64,000 nucleotides of DNA from positions 558,001-622,000 of the forward strand of contig VJWN01000018.1 in NCBI GenBank assembly GCA_007644065.1. Reading direction: 5' to 3'. The notes under the pieces were generated by a model, which worked only from the letters and a program-made list of their open reading frames with translations, searched no databases and was not told the origin of the DNA. The stretch is from Margaritispora aquatica (Eukaryota > Ascomycota > Leotiomycetes > Helotiales > Discinellaceae). Both the position numbers and the translations under genes were made by a program. The first letter of the stretch is position 1. Each line of letters opens with the position of its first letter. Of the stretch, positions 1-12,504 are shown piece after piece.

Positions 1-397
1 ATGTATATCACCCCAAAACGCCAATGCAAGCTCGTAGCAAATTGCGACGTCGCCAAAAGAATATATCCCCCCCATCCATCTCATCTGCTTGGAAGCAAGA
101 TCCGTCCCTCCCGTCTCGTCTTCGTCTTGACTCTGGTAACCATACTTTTGGTTACTGCGCAAATAGTTGACTTTTGATGTTCCTTTTTGTCTTTCAAATT
201 TCCCAGACAGATCTTACAACCCCCTCTCGCGTGTAGAAAAGGCAATAGCTTCTCTGTGAATGATGACAAAATCGCTTGATAAAATGCAGTAGTCTTTGAT
301 GGAAAAACCCAGCCTAGACTGAAACGCAGGAAGAGCTCAAATTACGGTAAGGCAGGCACAAAGGAAATTCGTTAAGATCATCTAGATCTGTGCCCGA
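1..397. other. intergenic, no gene seen
   Basis: No convincing coding region is visible. It is the 3' flank of the GDS1-type gene that ends at 398 on the minus strand. Confidence 0.5.
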
Positions 398-1635
398 TCA
401 CAGATCGTCAAACATCACATCGAGTTCTTCCAGCTCGACATTTTCAGGACTCCGCATGTCCCAATCCATCGTGTTTTCGAAACGACCCCAAAGGTCGTGT
501 GATTCTTCGAAAGGTCGCTTTAAAATGTTGATCGACAGGACAGGCTTCATAGCTGGGCTGCTGATGAACATCACACTATTGGCGACGTTGAGGTGTCGTC
601 CTTCACCAAAGAGTGTCTCGGCTTCTGAATGTTTAGTAGGATGGTCACCCATTTCTGATGGTACTCCATCCATGTGTGTATCACTACTTAGTTTCCGCCT
701 CTGCATGCCTCTCGCGGTTTGTGTGAACTCCTTCTCATCCTTCTCTAACGGTGGCGAGGTAGCCCGAGTGTTCCGATGTGCGTGTCTTGACCGATCGGAG
801 AACGAACCACTTAGAGCTGCGGGTACAATATCCTCATCATGATCAAATTCAGGTGCTGACAGATCGACCTCTGGCGATGGTGACATATCTCTTCTCCTCG
901 ACTCAGCATCGTCGGATTGAGACGATATCGACGGCGATATGAAGGCTCTTGCATTGTATTGTGCGGTTGCGGGGTCAGGAATCGGTTGATGAGGATATGT
1001 CGTCAGGTAGAAGTATGTTCTTCGCGGGTGTACAGTTTCTAATTCCTTTGCGACGGGACACGGCGCATCTTTAGTCCATGGTCGCTTCAAATAAGTCGAA
1101 AGTCTCGATGAAATTATTGCCGATGGATTCGCAGATCTACCATGAGTTAATCTCAGCTCCATAGAGACGGCAAACAATCAAACACTTACTGCTGAACTAT
1201 TTTGACACTTTGCGACAATATCGCAGCGAGTTCCTTCACTAAGTGTGGCCTGTTCCCGGTGCTTTGTAGCTGAATCACCACACCCTCGACAATATCATCC
1301 CCGATCGCCTTGATATCGATTTCCCTTGATTTCGCATCCTGATCCAAATCATCTGATTCTGCCTCTGGCGATGGCGGGGGCGTATGTTCGTACTTGATGT
1401 GCACACGTTTTGGCGGTGGTGACATAGACGGCGAATCCTCATGCGACCGTTTTAATTTTTTGGCTGGAGCTGAAGCTGGAGCATTCTCAGTAGTTGGTGT
1501 CGGTGTCGTAGAAGGCGGTGAGACTCGCGCGGCCGCCCTCGAAGCATGAGCTCCTGGAATATGAATACCTAACGATTGTAGAGACACTGACTTCCTTCGA
1601 GTATTGTATGGCATATTGGAGGAATCGGACGACAT
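398..1635 (-). CDS. GDS1-type winged-helix domain protein
   Basis: Two exons on the minus strand, 1635-1190 and 1136-398, joined over a 53-nt intron (1137-1189, GTAAGT donor, TAG acceptor); 394 aa. The start at 1635 is the first ATG in frame. Residues 1-105 are Ser/Pro/Thr-rich with a basic patch (KKLKR). Residues about 108-200 form a helical region that spans the splice junction and matches the winged-helix domain of yeast Gds1 and its fungal relatives (IKAIGDDIVEGVV, LVKELAAILSQS, ISSRLSTYLKRPW, ending in YFYLTTYPHQPIP). The C-terminal half is low-complexity and acidic with no recognised domain. From the family it is probably a nuclear DNA-associated factor; yeast GDS1 is linked genetically to mitochondrial function, but its biochemical role is not known. 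The recognition is from memory of the family. Confidence 0.8.
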
Positions 1636-1818
1636 GATGTTTGGTTGATGTATAATGGATTGGGTGAGTGAAGTGTGTAAGTGGCGACGAGATGGTTTGG
1701 TGTTGTGATGCGACTGGAGTTGCGACCTGGAGAAATTATTGGAGTTAATCTTGTGTTGCTGGGGGCGATGGAAAAGAATGTTTTGCGACAGAGAGAGGCC
1801 GGCAGGAGGTGTGCAGGT

Positions 1819-1877
1819 GCAGGTAGGGTGCAGGTAGGGTGCAGGCGTCCTTTACAGGCGAACAGGCGTACAGGCGT
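1819..1877. repeat. two short minisatellites
   Basis: GCAGGTAGGGT occurs twice head to tail at 1819-1840, followed by a partial third copy. At 1854-1877 the 8-bp unit ACAGGCGW occurs three times. They lie in non-coding DNA about 180 bp upstream of the GDS1-type gene start. Confidence 0.85.
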
Positions 1878-3112
1878 ACAACAGGCAGTTAGAGCTTCCG
1901 GTTGGGATGAAGATGGAGCCACAAGGACACCAAAGGATATCAAAGACACAAGGTTGTGTGTTCCTGCAAGTTTAGTGCAAAACCCAGTCCGAGATTCCAG
2001 GATTCCAGGTAAAACAGTTTAGTGTAACTTTTAGTGCACGCTACGCTATGCTGATCTGGTAGCAGTGGTGTCGTCTCCGGGTTAATTACTTGTAAGCTGG
2101 TATGCTATTGGTGTGACGACGTCCAGGATGTTCCAGGATAGGCCGAAACCTCGAGTTTGGTGTCAGTTATGGTGGACAATGTGGATTATGTGGATTTGGT
2201 GGAGTCGGTGGATTTCGGTGGTGGATATCGAATTATTATTTATCGACGACGACAGGGAGTTGAACGCGAAGAAACAGAGACACAGCAAGACAGGGAGCTG
2301 GTGCTTCGGAATGCAGGATGGCGTGGATGTGCCACACACACACACACTCAAGACAGACCACACAACACAGGACAGAATAAGACAGGACAGGGAGAAACTC
2401 CAGGACGGATCCAGGCGCAAAAGGAAGAAAGAAAAATCGAAAAGCGCCCCTAGAAAGAAGACCGAGCAGGATGGATAGTGGGCTGAATCTTGAAGGTTGC
2501 TTGGTGGATGCTGAGTTGCTGAGTTGCTGACTCCTGACTTCCTTCAAAGGGAGAGAAAGTCTTGAAAGTCTTGAAAAGTGGATGATGCCGGATTCTGACT
2601 GTCAAGATCTCAGGTGCAAACAGAGGCGTTTTGAATGGAGGCGGTAAGGGAGTCGACAAATCGAGATGCAAATGCGGTACCGCTATTTCGAGATGTTGGT
2701 GGTGTCCGATACTTCCCAAAGTAATCGATCGTATTGTTGGGGAGAGGTACAGATGAGGCAGGGCAGAAATGCCGTGACAGGTGAAGGTGATGGTGGTAAT
2801 GATGGTGATACAGCCGTTGTGTTGCACTGGATATATTTCCGTGTATACTATACTCGCGACGAGTACTAAGTGTTTGGAGCCGAAGTGGAAGTCTAAGCGT
2901 AGGCGAAGGCAAAGGGGGGTTGAGTTATCAACCTTGCGTGCGTGCGTTTGTTTATTGTACCACGAATATCAGAAATAGAATGTGTACTTCTGTTGGCGTT
3001 GAAGTTGTAAAAAGAGGTAAAGTCCCCAAGCAGCTCAGCATGGGAAAGTTGATATGATATTGGTATTGCATTGTCTTGATTGATAACTAACCCTCTTACC
3101 TACTCTAGATAC

Positions 3113-3132
3113 GGGATGGGATGGGATGGGAT
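3113..3132. repeat. (GGGAT)4 microsatellite
   Basis: Four perfect tandem copies of GGGAT in non-coding DNA. Confidence 0.9.
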
Positions 3133-4150
3133 GGCGGGAACGTCTGAGAGCTGTTTCAGTAGTCACAAACAAGCTTGACGAGTGAAGGTTCAAAGGTGTG
3201 ACTTGGCAACGCACCGGCAGGAGCCCGAATCGATCAAAAGTTGAGATTTCACTAGTAGCACTTTTCGGATTATTAGGGGGGGGGATTTTGACATTTTGGC
3301 GGCCAACCCAACGAGGCAAAAGATTTTAAAGAGTTCCTTGGTGATGGAATGCAGGGGACAAAGGCAAGCTAGTTGAATATTTAAGTTTCGAGGTGCAACG
3401 ATGGCAATTACGGTACTTTGTCGAAGTAAAGTATGTACCCTACTCTCATCACCCTGATGGTTCAGCAAATATCGTGACCTTCTTCTTTACTTTCAGATCA
3501 TCAAGCTTACAAAGACTGGCAGACTATCTATCTATGGTCCCCCCCCCAAAACGATACATCTCTCTCCTCTCGTCCGAAAACTCGAGAGACCCTTTTGAAT
3601 CAGAAGAAAAGCAGCAAGAATTTAATGTGACCAAAGGAAACTGAATGAATGATCATGCCAATAGCAATCTTGATATTACGTGCTGTGTGATTGGTGTGCT
3701 CGACCGAAGTCACCGAGGACCAGTTAAGGGGTCAAAGGTAATAAAATAAATAAATAAATTACGGAAGGGCTCGGATACTCGAGTGATCTGACGACACTCA
3801 TTTATGCCCTTGTCGGCTTTTGCATATCGGAAAAAAATAGACGAAAAGCATGGCCATGACTGCTGATGGGAGCGCAAAGAATGCATCTAGAAACAAAAAT
3901 CATGTTCCATCGACGAAAGTAAGGCATCTCTTCATCATCATATGCACTCCTCCTCCAGCAGGATGCAAGGAATTCTTCACAGCAGTTTGTCATAGAATTC
4001 TCCACGTTCATGTTCACGCTGATTGACTTTCGTTTTCTCTCGAACCCCTTCCCCAGAGTTTGTCCTGAGTCAGTCAACTCCTGATTCCTGAAGTGATGAT
4101 GCACGGTTCCACAACCGAGAAGGGTGGCTATAAAAAGTAACTTTTTCATA

Positions 4151-4168
4151 GACAGAGACAGAGACAGA
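4151..4168. repeat. (GACAGA)3 repeat
   Basis: Three perfect tandem copies of GACAGA, followed by a partial copy. It lies about 175 bp upstream of the weak small reading frame at 4344. Confidence 0.85.
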
Positions 4169-4343
4169 GACGAAGACGACTCTCGCGGGGACGGAAACTT
4201 CAAGTGAGATAGACAGCTTCTAGTCGCACAAACATCTTACTCGCCTTTCTTACACACGGTTCTTTTTATTTGCCTATCCCTATCATCTCTGTTTTTCAAG
4301 ATCTAGATCTCGCGCTCTCTCTCGTGTTGATATCAGCTCGAAA

Positions 4344-4460
4344 ATGATGTCAAGACTCAAGAGCGTGAGTTCGTCCATCGGATTGTCTTGCCTTTTGTCT
4401 CTAGTCAGTACGATTGCTGCCGAGCCATGTGTCTCTCCACAATTACTCGACTCCATTTGA
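4344..4460 (+). CDS. possible small secreted peptide, 38 aa
   Basis: An uninterrupted 38-codon frame starts with two ATGs and follows a long pyrimidine-rich stretch (about 4230-4330), as is common upstream of fungal start codons. The translation has a basic start (MMSRLK), a hydrophobic core of about 15 residues (IGLSCLLSLVSTIAA) and an AA/EP junction that resembles a signal peptidase site, leaving a short tail with one Cys. There is no known homologue I can name. A GTGAGT after codon 7 could instead be a splice donor, so this may be the first exon of a longer transcript, or chance. Low confidence. Confidence 0.2.
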   Translation: MMSRLKSVSSSIGLSCLLSLVSTIAAEPCVSPQLLDSI

Positions 4461-7400
4461 CTTGGAGCATCGCAGACCCTGTTGAGGAATTTTTCTTTAG
4501 CATTTTCTTTAGCCTGACCGGTATTTTCCTAAAGAAGCTACGGTGATACAATTTTCTCGCTTTTCTTTTCTTCTTCTCATCGGCACCTAAAATGCTTCCC
4601 CGCCATCAGCGTCGCCTCAAGCTCAGCGTCTGATCCAATCATTGTCTCAAGAGCTCGACATCGACAAACAACCATGAGATGAGACATGCGACATAACGGC
4701 CTTTGCAAAGCCCCTCCATGCCTTTTGAGCTGATGATTGGAAGCCAAGATCACGACCATCGATGCGATTCTCGACTTAAACAGAAATCAGCACTGCAACC
4801 TGATTTAACTGCATAGGCAAAAACATACAGTGAAGATATGTAGGTAGGTAACTGCAGGCAGGCGTGTGGACAACAAACAAAAGTGCAACTTTACCTCGTT
4901 GCTCACTCTTACCTTACAAATGACAAGACTTTTTTTTTTTCTTTCTTTCTCTCAGGAACTCTACAAACGCTCAGACACCACCCAACTTTCCCCGAATTTG
5001 CTTTTGGTCTTTGACTACTGACTCGTGACCGGGATCTGAAAGAGGCAATGAGGTGACATGAGTGAGTTACAGAGTGAATGAGCGAGCGCGCAAGGAAAAA
5101 TAAACAAATAATCATAAACCTCGGGGGGACATCCTCGCCATGAGACAAGATCATCATCATGGGTTACATCAGAGATAGAAGAAAAAAAAATTTGAAATAG
5201 GAACCGCGGCCGGGAAAACGTTGACGATACTCCGAGATCTTCGCTCGTCAAACTCCGTACCTCCTTCATGCTTGACCTCTTCTCACTGTCCTCAGCTCAT
5301 CAGTCAGTCCTCACTTCACACTTCACCAGGCTCTCGACCTCCTCACTCTCAGATATGGTCTCGCCTCGGAGTAGCGACCTCCTGAAAATTTAATCGAGGT
5401 GATCGGGCGGCAGAGGCACTTTTTAGCAGCTGCACTCCAGGTCCAAGTATCCAATCCAAGTAAGTGGTGGAGTTGGGCTTATACGTTTTTTTACCGTAAG
5501 GTATGGACGGGTAGTGTAAATCCAACGGAGGAGCCAAGTATATTTACTGCAGAACCACTGCATTCATGCATTACCTTGCATATGCAGAAGCCGTACACGG
5601 TATTTCGAGAATAAAATGTTACTTGACATGCTTGACCGCCTCGCCATTATTTGCCCATTGATCATATTTGCCCATGCGACAAACAGGGCAGAATCCCTCT
5701 CGGTCCTGTCCTGTCCTGTCATGTCCCCGCAGTTGAAGATTTCATCTACTCGTCCAGCTTCATCTGTCTGTTATGAATGGAGCTGAGCGCATCCTGCAAA
5801 CAATACTGCACTGTAGTGTACATGCGCCAACGACTCAGACGCTCGCCACTTATCATAAATGGCTCTGGTTCTGGTCTGGTCCTCTTCTTCCCGATGGCAT
5901 ATCGTGTTGAACCTTTAAGAAAAAAATATGTCAAAGACCAGGGGTGCTCGAAGCAAACAGCGGTAAGCAGGGAGGATATGCGAAATTTTCAATTGGATGT
6001 TTCCTCAACGCCTGCCGTTCGCACATCTTCAGCAGCAGTCAGCTTACCGATTCTGTTGGCGATCCTATCTAAGCATTCCAGGTTGGTTATTACCGTCCGT
6101 AGCCACGATGTGGTTATCTTCCCTACCTAATCGATTGTTGACCCAGTTACGGGCGTTGCGACGATTATTGTTGTTGTCTTTTCGACCCTTGGATATACAT
6201 GTTTTTTTTTTTCTTCGTCCAGCGCAGGGATTAGTTTCGAATAACTTCAAAAAAGTGTAAAGAGACAAGAAAGGACCCCCGGATCACGCCCACATATCTC
6301 TATATTGAGCCGAAATCCAGCCATACGAAGTACCATGCCAATGCCATGCCATCCATGAAGCCATGCAAAACTTTACCGAGCCTGATCTGGATTTACCCAG
6401 CGTACCGGGAAAAGGCTGGACCGTCACCGTCCTGCTTCATCCACGGCCATGCACCTTCATCAAGTGCGAGGGTGAGGGAAGGGCGATTAACGAGACGAGA
6501 TGTAAGAAATTTCTTCCTCCCCTCCCATGGTGGTTGATTTGGGGTTTCGGATTTGGGCCTGCCTGGGCTTGCTTGGGTTTGAGGGCTTCGGTTGTTTGTC
6601 TCTTCCTATCGTGTGATCATGGTACTTTAATACATCCCGTATTGTCTTTCTCCTGTTCTCCAGACACCCCGGATTTCAGCCCAGACATACCATACCGTAA
6701 GGTACAGTAGGTCCCTGATCTGGTTCATAGTGGGGTTGGCTGTTGTTATTATTGATGTCAGTCAAACGACGCCTGGTTCAGTGTTCACCCCTCGATTACG
6801 TTTCGAATTATACTGTATGGAGTACCTGTACGGAATTGCTTCTTCGTGTTATGATCATCCCACAGCACCCTACTTACCTATCAAGTCAGCTCATACGGGG
6901 TATCAGATGTCCTTTCTGATAGTGATATCTTGCAATGCTTCCTCTTGCACCTCTCCTATCTGACAGGGACAGATCGCGATGCACTCCCTCGTCTGTGTGC
7001 TTAGCGATAAGTCCCTAGATTACCTACCCATGCCTCCTCTCATCAAGGGACCCAGTGGTCAGTGTCAACTCATCGATACCGAGCCTCCCTTCCAGACAGC
7101 CTCATTCGCTTGTTTGATATCGTATGCAGGAAGCTTGCTTGCGCCTTATCGTTCATGTCCTTTTATCTTGGTTTCCCTCCATCACGAACCAATCGCCCAG
7201 TCGGTTTTGCGGTGGTTTCCAGGCCGCCGATGTTAGATCAGCCTTCTAGGTTTGAGGAAGTTAGTCGATCTATCGAGATCATTGGACTGTCGGGTGCTTG
7301 AGATCCATCATGTCATTTATTGGCAAGCATGAGGTGATTTCTTCTTCGTATCTCATTCGCAGAGGAGGATGATAAGGAGCATTGTCTCCGTCGTGCGGTT

Positions 7401-8701
7401 TGTGGAAGAGCTGCTATCTTTCAAGGATATGGTACAGTAGCTATGTACACGGCCTTGGTTGAGATACGAGTATGTGATTCCGGTCATTGAAGCTTACCCC
7501 GCGTGCCATCTGTTCTGCATCGTCTAATATTGGCAGAGCTAATGTCCCGTTATTTGCATTTCCAAGAGCACTACTTTTCTGTGTTCTAAGCAGATAATAC
7601 ATATTGAGATAGGAGCATATTCCCTTCTCCGCAACTCAGAACACACGCTGTTAAAACTGTACTGAGAGAAGTGCTCTATAGTACGGCAACTTATTTTCCT
7701 TGCCGATTTCATGACACTCAGTCTTGTTTTAAGCCTATGTCATATCTCATTTCATCTCATCTTCAACAGAGTTCTTGGTCGAGACTCCAACATAGCAATT
7801 AAGTTGGAACATGCTATTATCCTTCCAATTGATGATTTACTCCCCTCAAACATCAATGCCAAGTTTCTTCCTCTCATTTTCGCAATGATAACATGTATTT
7901 GGCTGCCTTTGGGCATGAGGCTCTTGCGAACCTTTTTGACGCGACCTCTGGTGCCAATGTTGAGAATTTATGCGCTGCGTCAGACTTTACCAAACCAGTC
8001 AATGAATTAAGAGAGTATCTATTTCCAAGTTTCTCAGAGTTCGAACGCATAAAAGTTACAAAACATCGGCAGATTTCATCATGTTCAACTTTCATTGTTA
8101 AGTACTTTTGGGTTTTTGCAAAGTTGCGCTCAATAAGCGAAAATAATCATCAATCAAAGTGGCATTTTTGAAAGCCTGATTGTTTATCCTAATGCATTTG
8201 AAAGAGTTGAATACTGAACGACCAGTAATCATCTTTCTTGAAATTGGAACAAGCTCATCATTATCGATGTCGCAAAAGGTAATAATTTGTCGGTCTCGAT
8301 CTTCCGTTTAGTACGGAATATTGTATCTGAGTGTAACTTGGTTGTGCATTGAGCATCCCGCATTGTAAACTAAAGAACATGCCAGTAAGTTACTGATTTT
8401 TCAATTTCGACAACGATAAGTAATTCTTTCTTCGTGGAGAACTCAATAACCCTCATCATACTGAAAGCTTACAGAGGCCTTCAAACAAAAAGCCTCAAGT
8501 GAGTGAGGCTCTCCAGAATGAGGGGGCTGTGTAACCTGCGCCACGACTAACCGCATCCTCAACCCCTCACAATCAAATATTATATTGGAATCCCCTGAAT
8601 TGCATTTCATGTCTCATTTATTATTCAATTGAATATGAGATTTTTTGTTCGAATAATAGTTTCAAATTTTTGATACAACAAGTGATCAATTAACGCAACA
8701 G

Positions 8702-10804
8702 ATGGCAGCAAATCTTCTCTTCAACTACGAGCAGCTCGATGCGGATGACAATAAGGCTTTCAGACTATTAACAATTCTTCCTGGAAAGTACGAAAACACG
8801 ATTTATGGCACGACTCAGAATGTTTCATTGAATATCGAGACAACTTTCTCCAGTGGTGTTCCAATCACAGCCAAAGCCTCATTCGCACCCTTGAACGGGA
8901 AGACAGTATCAACTACTCATAAGTCTCGCAAGCCGTGGAAATCATGGTTCAGAAATAAGAAGAAGAAACCAGGAGCGGAAATTGATTGTATACAGTACTA
9001 CGAGTGTCTTTCCTACGCCTGGGGTGACGAGCCGGCGAGAAAACAAATCATTCTCAATAACGAGCCCTTCAATCTATCGCCCACTCTAGAATCCGCAATT
9101 CGGAGTCTCCGACATGAAAAGACGCCTCGTGTCATCTGGATCGATGCGATTTGCATTGACCAGAATAACGGCGATGAAAAACCGAGACAGATTCGCTTCA
9201 TGCAGGAGATTTACAGCAACGCCGATCAAGTTGTCGTCTGGCTGGGGACCACAACGCATGATAGCGATCTCGCCTTTTCGTTTGCGCAGGAGATCACATA
9301 TGCCGTTTCGCCAAATGGTAGAATGGTGACGAGTTGGAGAGCATTGTCGCCTGCTGTGCTCCAGAAGCATCATCTGCTAGATGACAGTCGGATTCCTGCT
9401 TGGACTGCTTTGCATGCAGTAATGTAAGCTCTTTCCTTCTTATGTCTATATGTTGCTATTCAAGGAGAAAAAAATAGCGAGGCATCTATTAGAAGCTAGG
9501 TCGTCGGTAGAGTTTCCTAACCTGTCTTCCTGACAGCTTTTCGCAATCTTTTGGATCAGATCATCATAATAACACTTTTTAGCGGCCGAAATTGGTGGAG
9601 GCGAGGTTGGTGTGTCCAAGAGGTCGAACTCGCGAAATCCGTGTCATTTGTTTGCGGTCAGAACGTCTTACCAGGAACGGTACTTGGACAGGCAGTTATA
9701 GCTGCTAGGACCACACATCCCTACTTCTCAAACTCCCATCCGAGGATCTTGAGCAGCAGTTCCAATTGCCAGGGCGCAACCTATATCTGTGAGCGCTTCG
9801 CTAAGGAATGGGATGAGAGCCTTCCCAAGTACGACACGATCATGTGGATGAAGGACTCGCGAAGACGGCTTTGCAGCCTTCCACATGACAAGATCTACTC
9901 CATCCTCGGACTGGCATCGGAGAAGTTTCGAAACGCTATCATTATAGATTACACCCAGCCGGTCAACACACTCTACAGAGCTGTGGTTATTGCATCAATC
10001 GAAGAGACGGACTCCTTGAACATCCTCTCGCACGCCCATCACGCATCCTGGTACCCAGATTCGCCATCATGGATACCAGACTGGCGGCTCAACCCACGGC
10101 TTCAGATCTTCAAATTCGCTAAGAACAGTAAGGACTGGCCACCACACGCAACCTTCTCCGATAATCTCACAGACATGACGGTCAAAGGTCAGGAGATCGC
10201 GATCATCACGGAATCGAACGTGGAGAGCCGACTGATCCGGAACTTCGCAAGGTCGCAGAGGCTGCCCTACAAGGACGATTGCAGCCACCAGACGCACTGG
10301 AACATAACCCCGCGAATCTGGGGAGAACTGTTCACATCTATCACCGACGACTGGGACACGTACAAACCCAAGGTGCATGGGCGGTCCAGCAGATTGAGCA
10401 TCCTGCTCAAAACACTCAGCTTGACATGGAAGCCCGAGCTCGCCGACCCAACACCAACACCTACACCGACAGCACAACAAGCCGAGAAGAAGGCGTCAAA
10501 GAATCAACACGGTGATGATGCAGACATCATTGCCTTCTTGTCCGAGTGGCAGCAGCTGACGAGATGTCGCACCGTGGTCGCCACGGAGGACTTCCTCGCG
10601 CTGGCGCCCGACTGTGTGGAGCAGGGAGATGTGATTTACGTTATTTCGGGTCTGTACACCCCTGTTGTGCTGAGGCCGTGTGGTGAGGGCAGGTTTAGAT
10701 TGATTGGAGATGTGTATTTGAGTAATGAGAAGGGCGATCGTGAGATGTATCAGCGATTTTCGAGAGATTTGTTTCCGGATTTGAAGGATATTACGCTTGC
10801 ATGA
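8702..10804 (+). CDS. heterokaryon-incompatibility (HET) domain protein
   Basis: Exons 8702-9423 and 9583-10804 give 647 aa; the intron 9424-9582 (GTAAGC donor, TTTTTAG acceptor) was chosen because it joins residues Trp-Thr-Ala-Leu-His-Ala-Val to Arg-Asn-Trp-Trp-Arg-Arg with the spacing usual in this family. The three HET blocks are present: YECLSYAWGD near residue 100, RVIWIDAICIDQ near 142 with QIRFMQEIYSNADQVVVWLG after it, and RNWWRRGWCVQEV near 243. The C-terminus has the usual GDVIYVISGLYTPVVLRP segment. HET proteins mediate non-self recognition and programmed cell death after hyphal fusion in ascomycetes; many paralogues have no known role. It stands alone after a 7-kb gene-poor region, with no NLR or partner gene next to it. 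Confidence 0.93.
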
Positions 10805-11287
10805 TGGACTGATTTTTGGCTTGGTGTATTGGAGTGAGGATTTTGGTGGGCGTTTTGGCTGAGATACCCTGTGTATAAGGTGTGGGAGTATATAGGTATG
10901 TACTCTATAGTTGGAGGATATATGTTCAAAGAAGGATATTGAGTGCTTAACGAAACATGCCTTCTGTCTATTCCTCGAGGTGATCTAGATCTGTCTTCTG
11001 TCTAAAAGCAAAATGATGTCCAACTCTCAGTTCATGATATACTATACAACTCTAAGTTATATATGGTAACACTCATACCTCTCTCTCTCTATTATATGCT
11101 CAATGTGTTATACATGCTGGCATACTCTGCAGAAGTCATCGAGAGGTTGTCTTCAATAACCCCACATATCAATAGCAATCTCACGGCATGGCTAAACAAT
11201 TGGCGATTGACCTGAGATGAGTAATATTACATTATACAGATTCTCCTCCTCTACGACATGTGATCTGGCCAGCACTTGGATGCAGAA
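10805..11287. other. intergenic, convergent 3' ends
   Basis: This 483-bp stretch separates the 3' ends of the HET gene (plus) and the methyltransferase gene (minus). It contains AT-rich and CT-repeat sequence and no gene that I can support. Confidence 0.5.
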
Positions 11288-12504
11288 TCACCACCAGCCT
11301 TTTTTCGTCACATTCTCCGATACCTGAGAGACCTTCTCGGGTATCTTCTCAGTAACAACCTCAGATACCTTGTCTCCCACTTTTTCAACAACCGAAGGTA
11401 CACTTTTCTTCTTCAGCTCTACCCAGTAGGTCGTCCCACCATGCAAGAGATTTGGCGTCTCGAGCTTCACCACCTCAAGCCCACTCTCCTTAACAATCTC
11501 CCATATGTCTCGATTCCACCAACATCCAAACTGCTTCGCGTGGCCCTCAGCAAACTTGTCCAACACGCCATTCAACCACTTCCACCTGCCTCTCCCATGC
11601 TCAAGAAGCAATATCCTGCCTTCATCCTCCTTGACCAACTCACCCAGATTCTTCAACAGCACCACGGGATCGTTCACAGAACAGAGTCCCATAGTCTGCA
11701 CGATAGTGTCGTACTTCCGCCCCAGGTTCCCGCTCCTCTCGTTTGCATTCCGCGGCGGCAAGGGTATGCTCCCCCTCTCCGCCGCATCAGCAACAACCCA
11801 CCGCACGCCCAGAATGCCAGGGAAGTGCTCCCCGAACTTATCGTGCGCCACCTCCAGCATCTCCTCGCTCTTATCTACGGCCGTGAAGCTGCGGATCTTC
11901 CCTTTCTTCAGGACACCCTTCCCATCCGGCCTACCCACGCCATTGAAGCCCTTGAAGTCCCAATCGTAGTATTCCAGGTTCCGCCCCGTGCCGATTGAGA
12001 CCTCGAGCACGTCGCCCGACGCTTCGGCTGCAAGCTTTTTGCGTAGGGAGGTGATGCCCATGCTCCATTCCGTCCAGGCGACTTCGCCGTCGAAGGACGT
12101 GGCGATCGTGTCGTACCGGCTGGAGACGTCTTGCTGTTCGTCTGCGGATATGGGGATCGGCTCGGTGTTTGGACGGGTGAGTGCGATGAAGAGGTAGGTC
12201 CCGTAGGCGGTGGTTGCGCAGAGAACGAGCCCGCCCAGGAAGAAGGGGGTGGAGCGGTAGCGGAAGGGGTTGGGTTTCGGTGGTGCCTTGGGCTTGGGGA
12301 AATGGGATGGTTGGACTGGGATACGGGTGGGTGTTCTGTGGGTTTGTTAGGTTCTGCTCGTAGATGGATGGCGTGGAGAGGGCTTGCTTACTTGTATGCT
12401 GGTATCGCTCTGGGCTTTGCCTTTGCCTGAGATGGTTTGTTTGCTCGCAGAGTGGGCGACGTGTGTATTGATCTGAGATGTCTGCCAATGACTCTAGTGC
12501 TCAT
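11288..12504 (-). CDS. OMS1-like mitochondrial methyltransferase
   Basis: Two exons, 12504-12392 and 12335-11288, with a 56-nt intron (GTAAGC donor, CTAAC branch, CACAG acceptor); 386 aa. The first exon gives a typical mitochondrial presequence, basic and without acidic residues (MSTRVIGRHLRSIHTSP). A single membrane segment lies at about residues 69-90 (FFLGGLVLCATTAYGTYLFIAL). The class I SAM-methyltransferase core follows: motif I DVLEVSIGTGRN near residue 146, an acidic loop AVDKSEEML, and motif DTIVQTMGLCSV. Yeast Oms1 is an inner-membrane methyltransferase-like protein linked to cytochrome oxidase assembly (OXA1 suppressor); the substrate is not settled. The C-terminal tail is a Val/Lys/Glu repeat-like helix (KVGDKVSEVVTEKIPEKVS). 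A start at 12061 would lose the presequence and membrane anchor, so I prefer 12504. Confidence 0.88.

Larger units (their letters stand above)
1636..8701. other. 7-kb gene-poor region
   Basis: All open frames here are short, overlap each other on both strands and lack recognisable domains, so none is called except a weak candidate at 4344-4460. The region holds several tandem repeats: two copies of an 11-bp unit at 1819-1840, three 8-bp units at 1854-1877, (CA)7 at 2333-2346, four GGGAT units at 3113-3132, an AAAT run near 3744-3759 and three GACAGA units at 4151-4168. From about 7300 to the HET gene at 8702 the DNA looks AT-rich to the eye. It could contain long untranslated regions, a non-coding RNA or decayed elements; nothing visible decides between these. 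Confidence 0.5.

Noticed and set aside
1569..2022. frames on both strands upstream of the GDS1-type gene
   Set aside because: They run through minisatellite sequence and have no domain; a promoter/leader is more likely.
2113..2547. overlapping frames of 85-121 codons on both strands
   Set aside because: They are produced by CA-rich and GA-rich low-complexity DNA.
3802..4203. 133-codon minus frame with a hydrophobic stretch
   Set aside because: It starts in the GACAGA repeat (Ser-Leu repeat in translation) and has no family resemblance or splice support.
11276..11998. 240-codon frame on the plus strand
   Set aside because: It lies opposite the methyltransferase core, which has clear SAM-binding motifs; the plus frame is a Leu/Pro-rich shadow.
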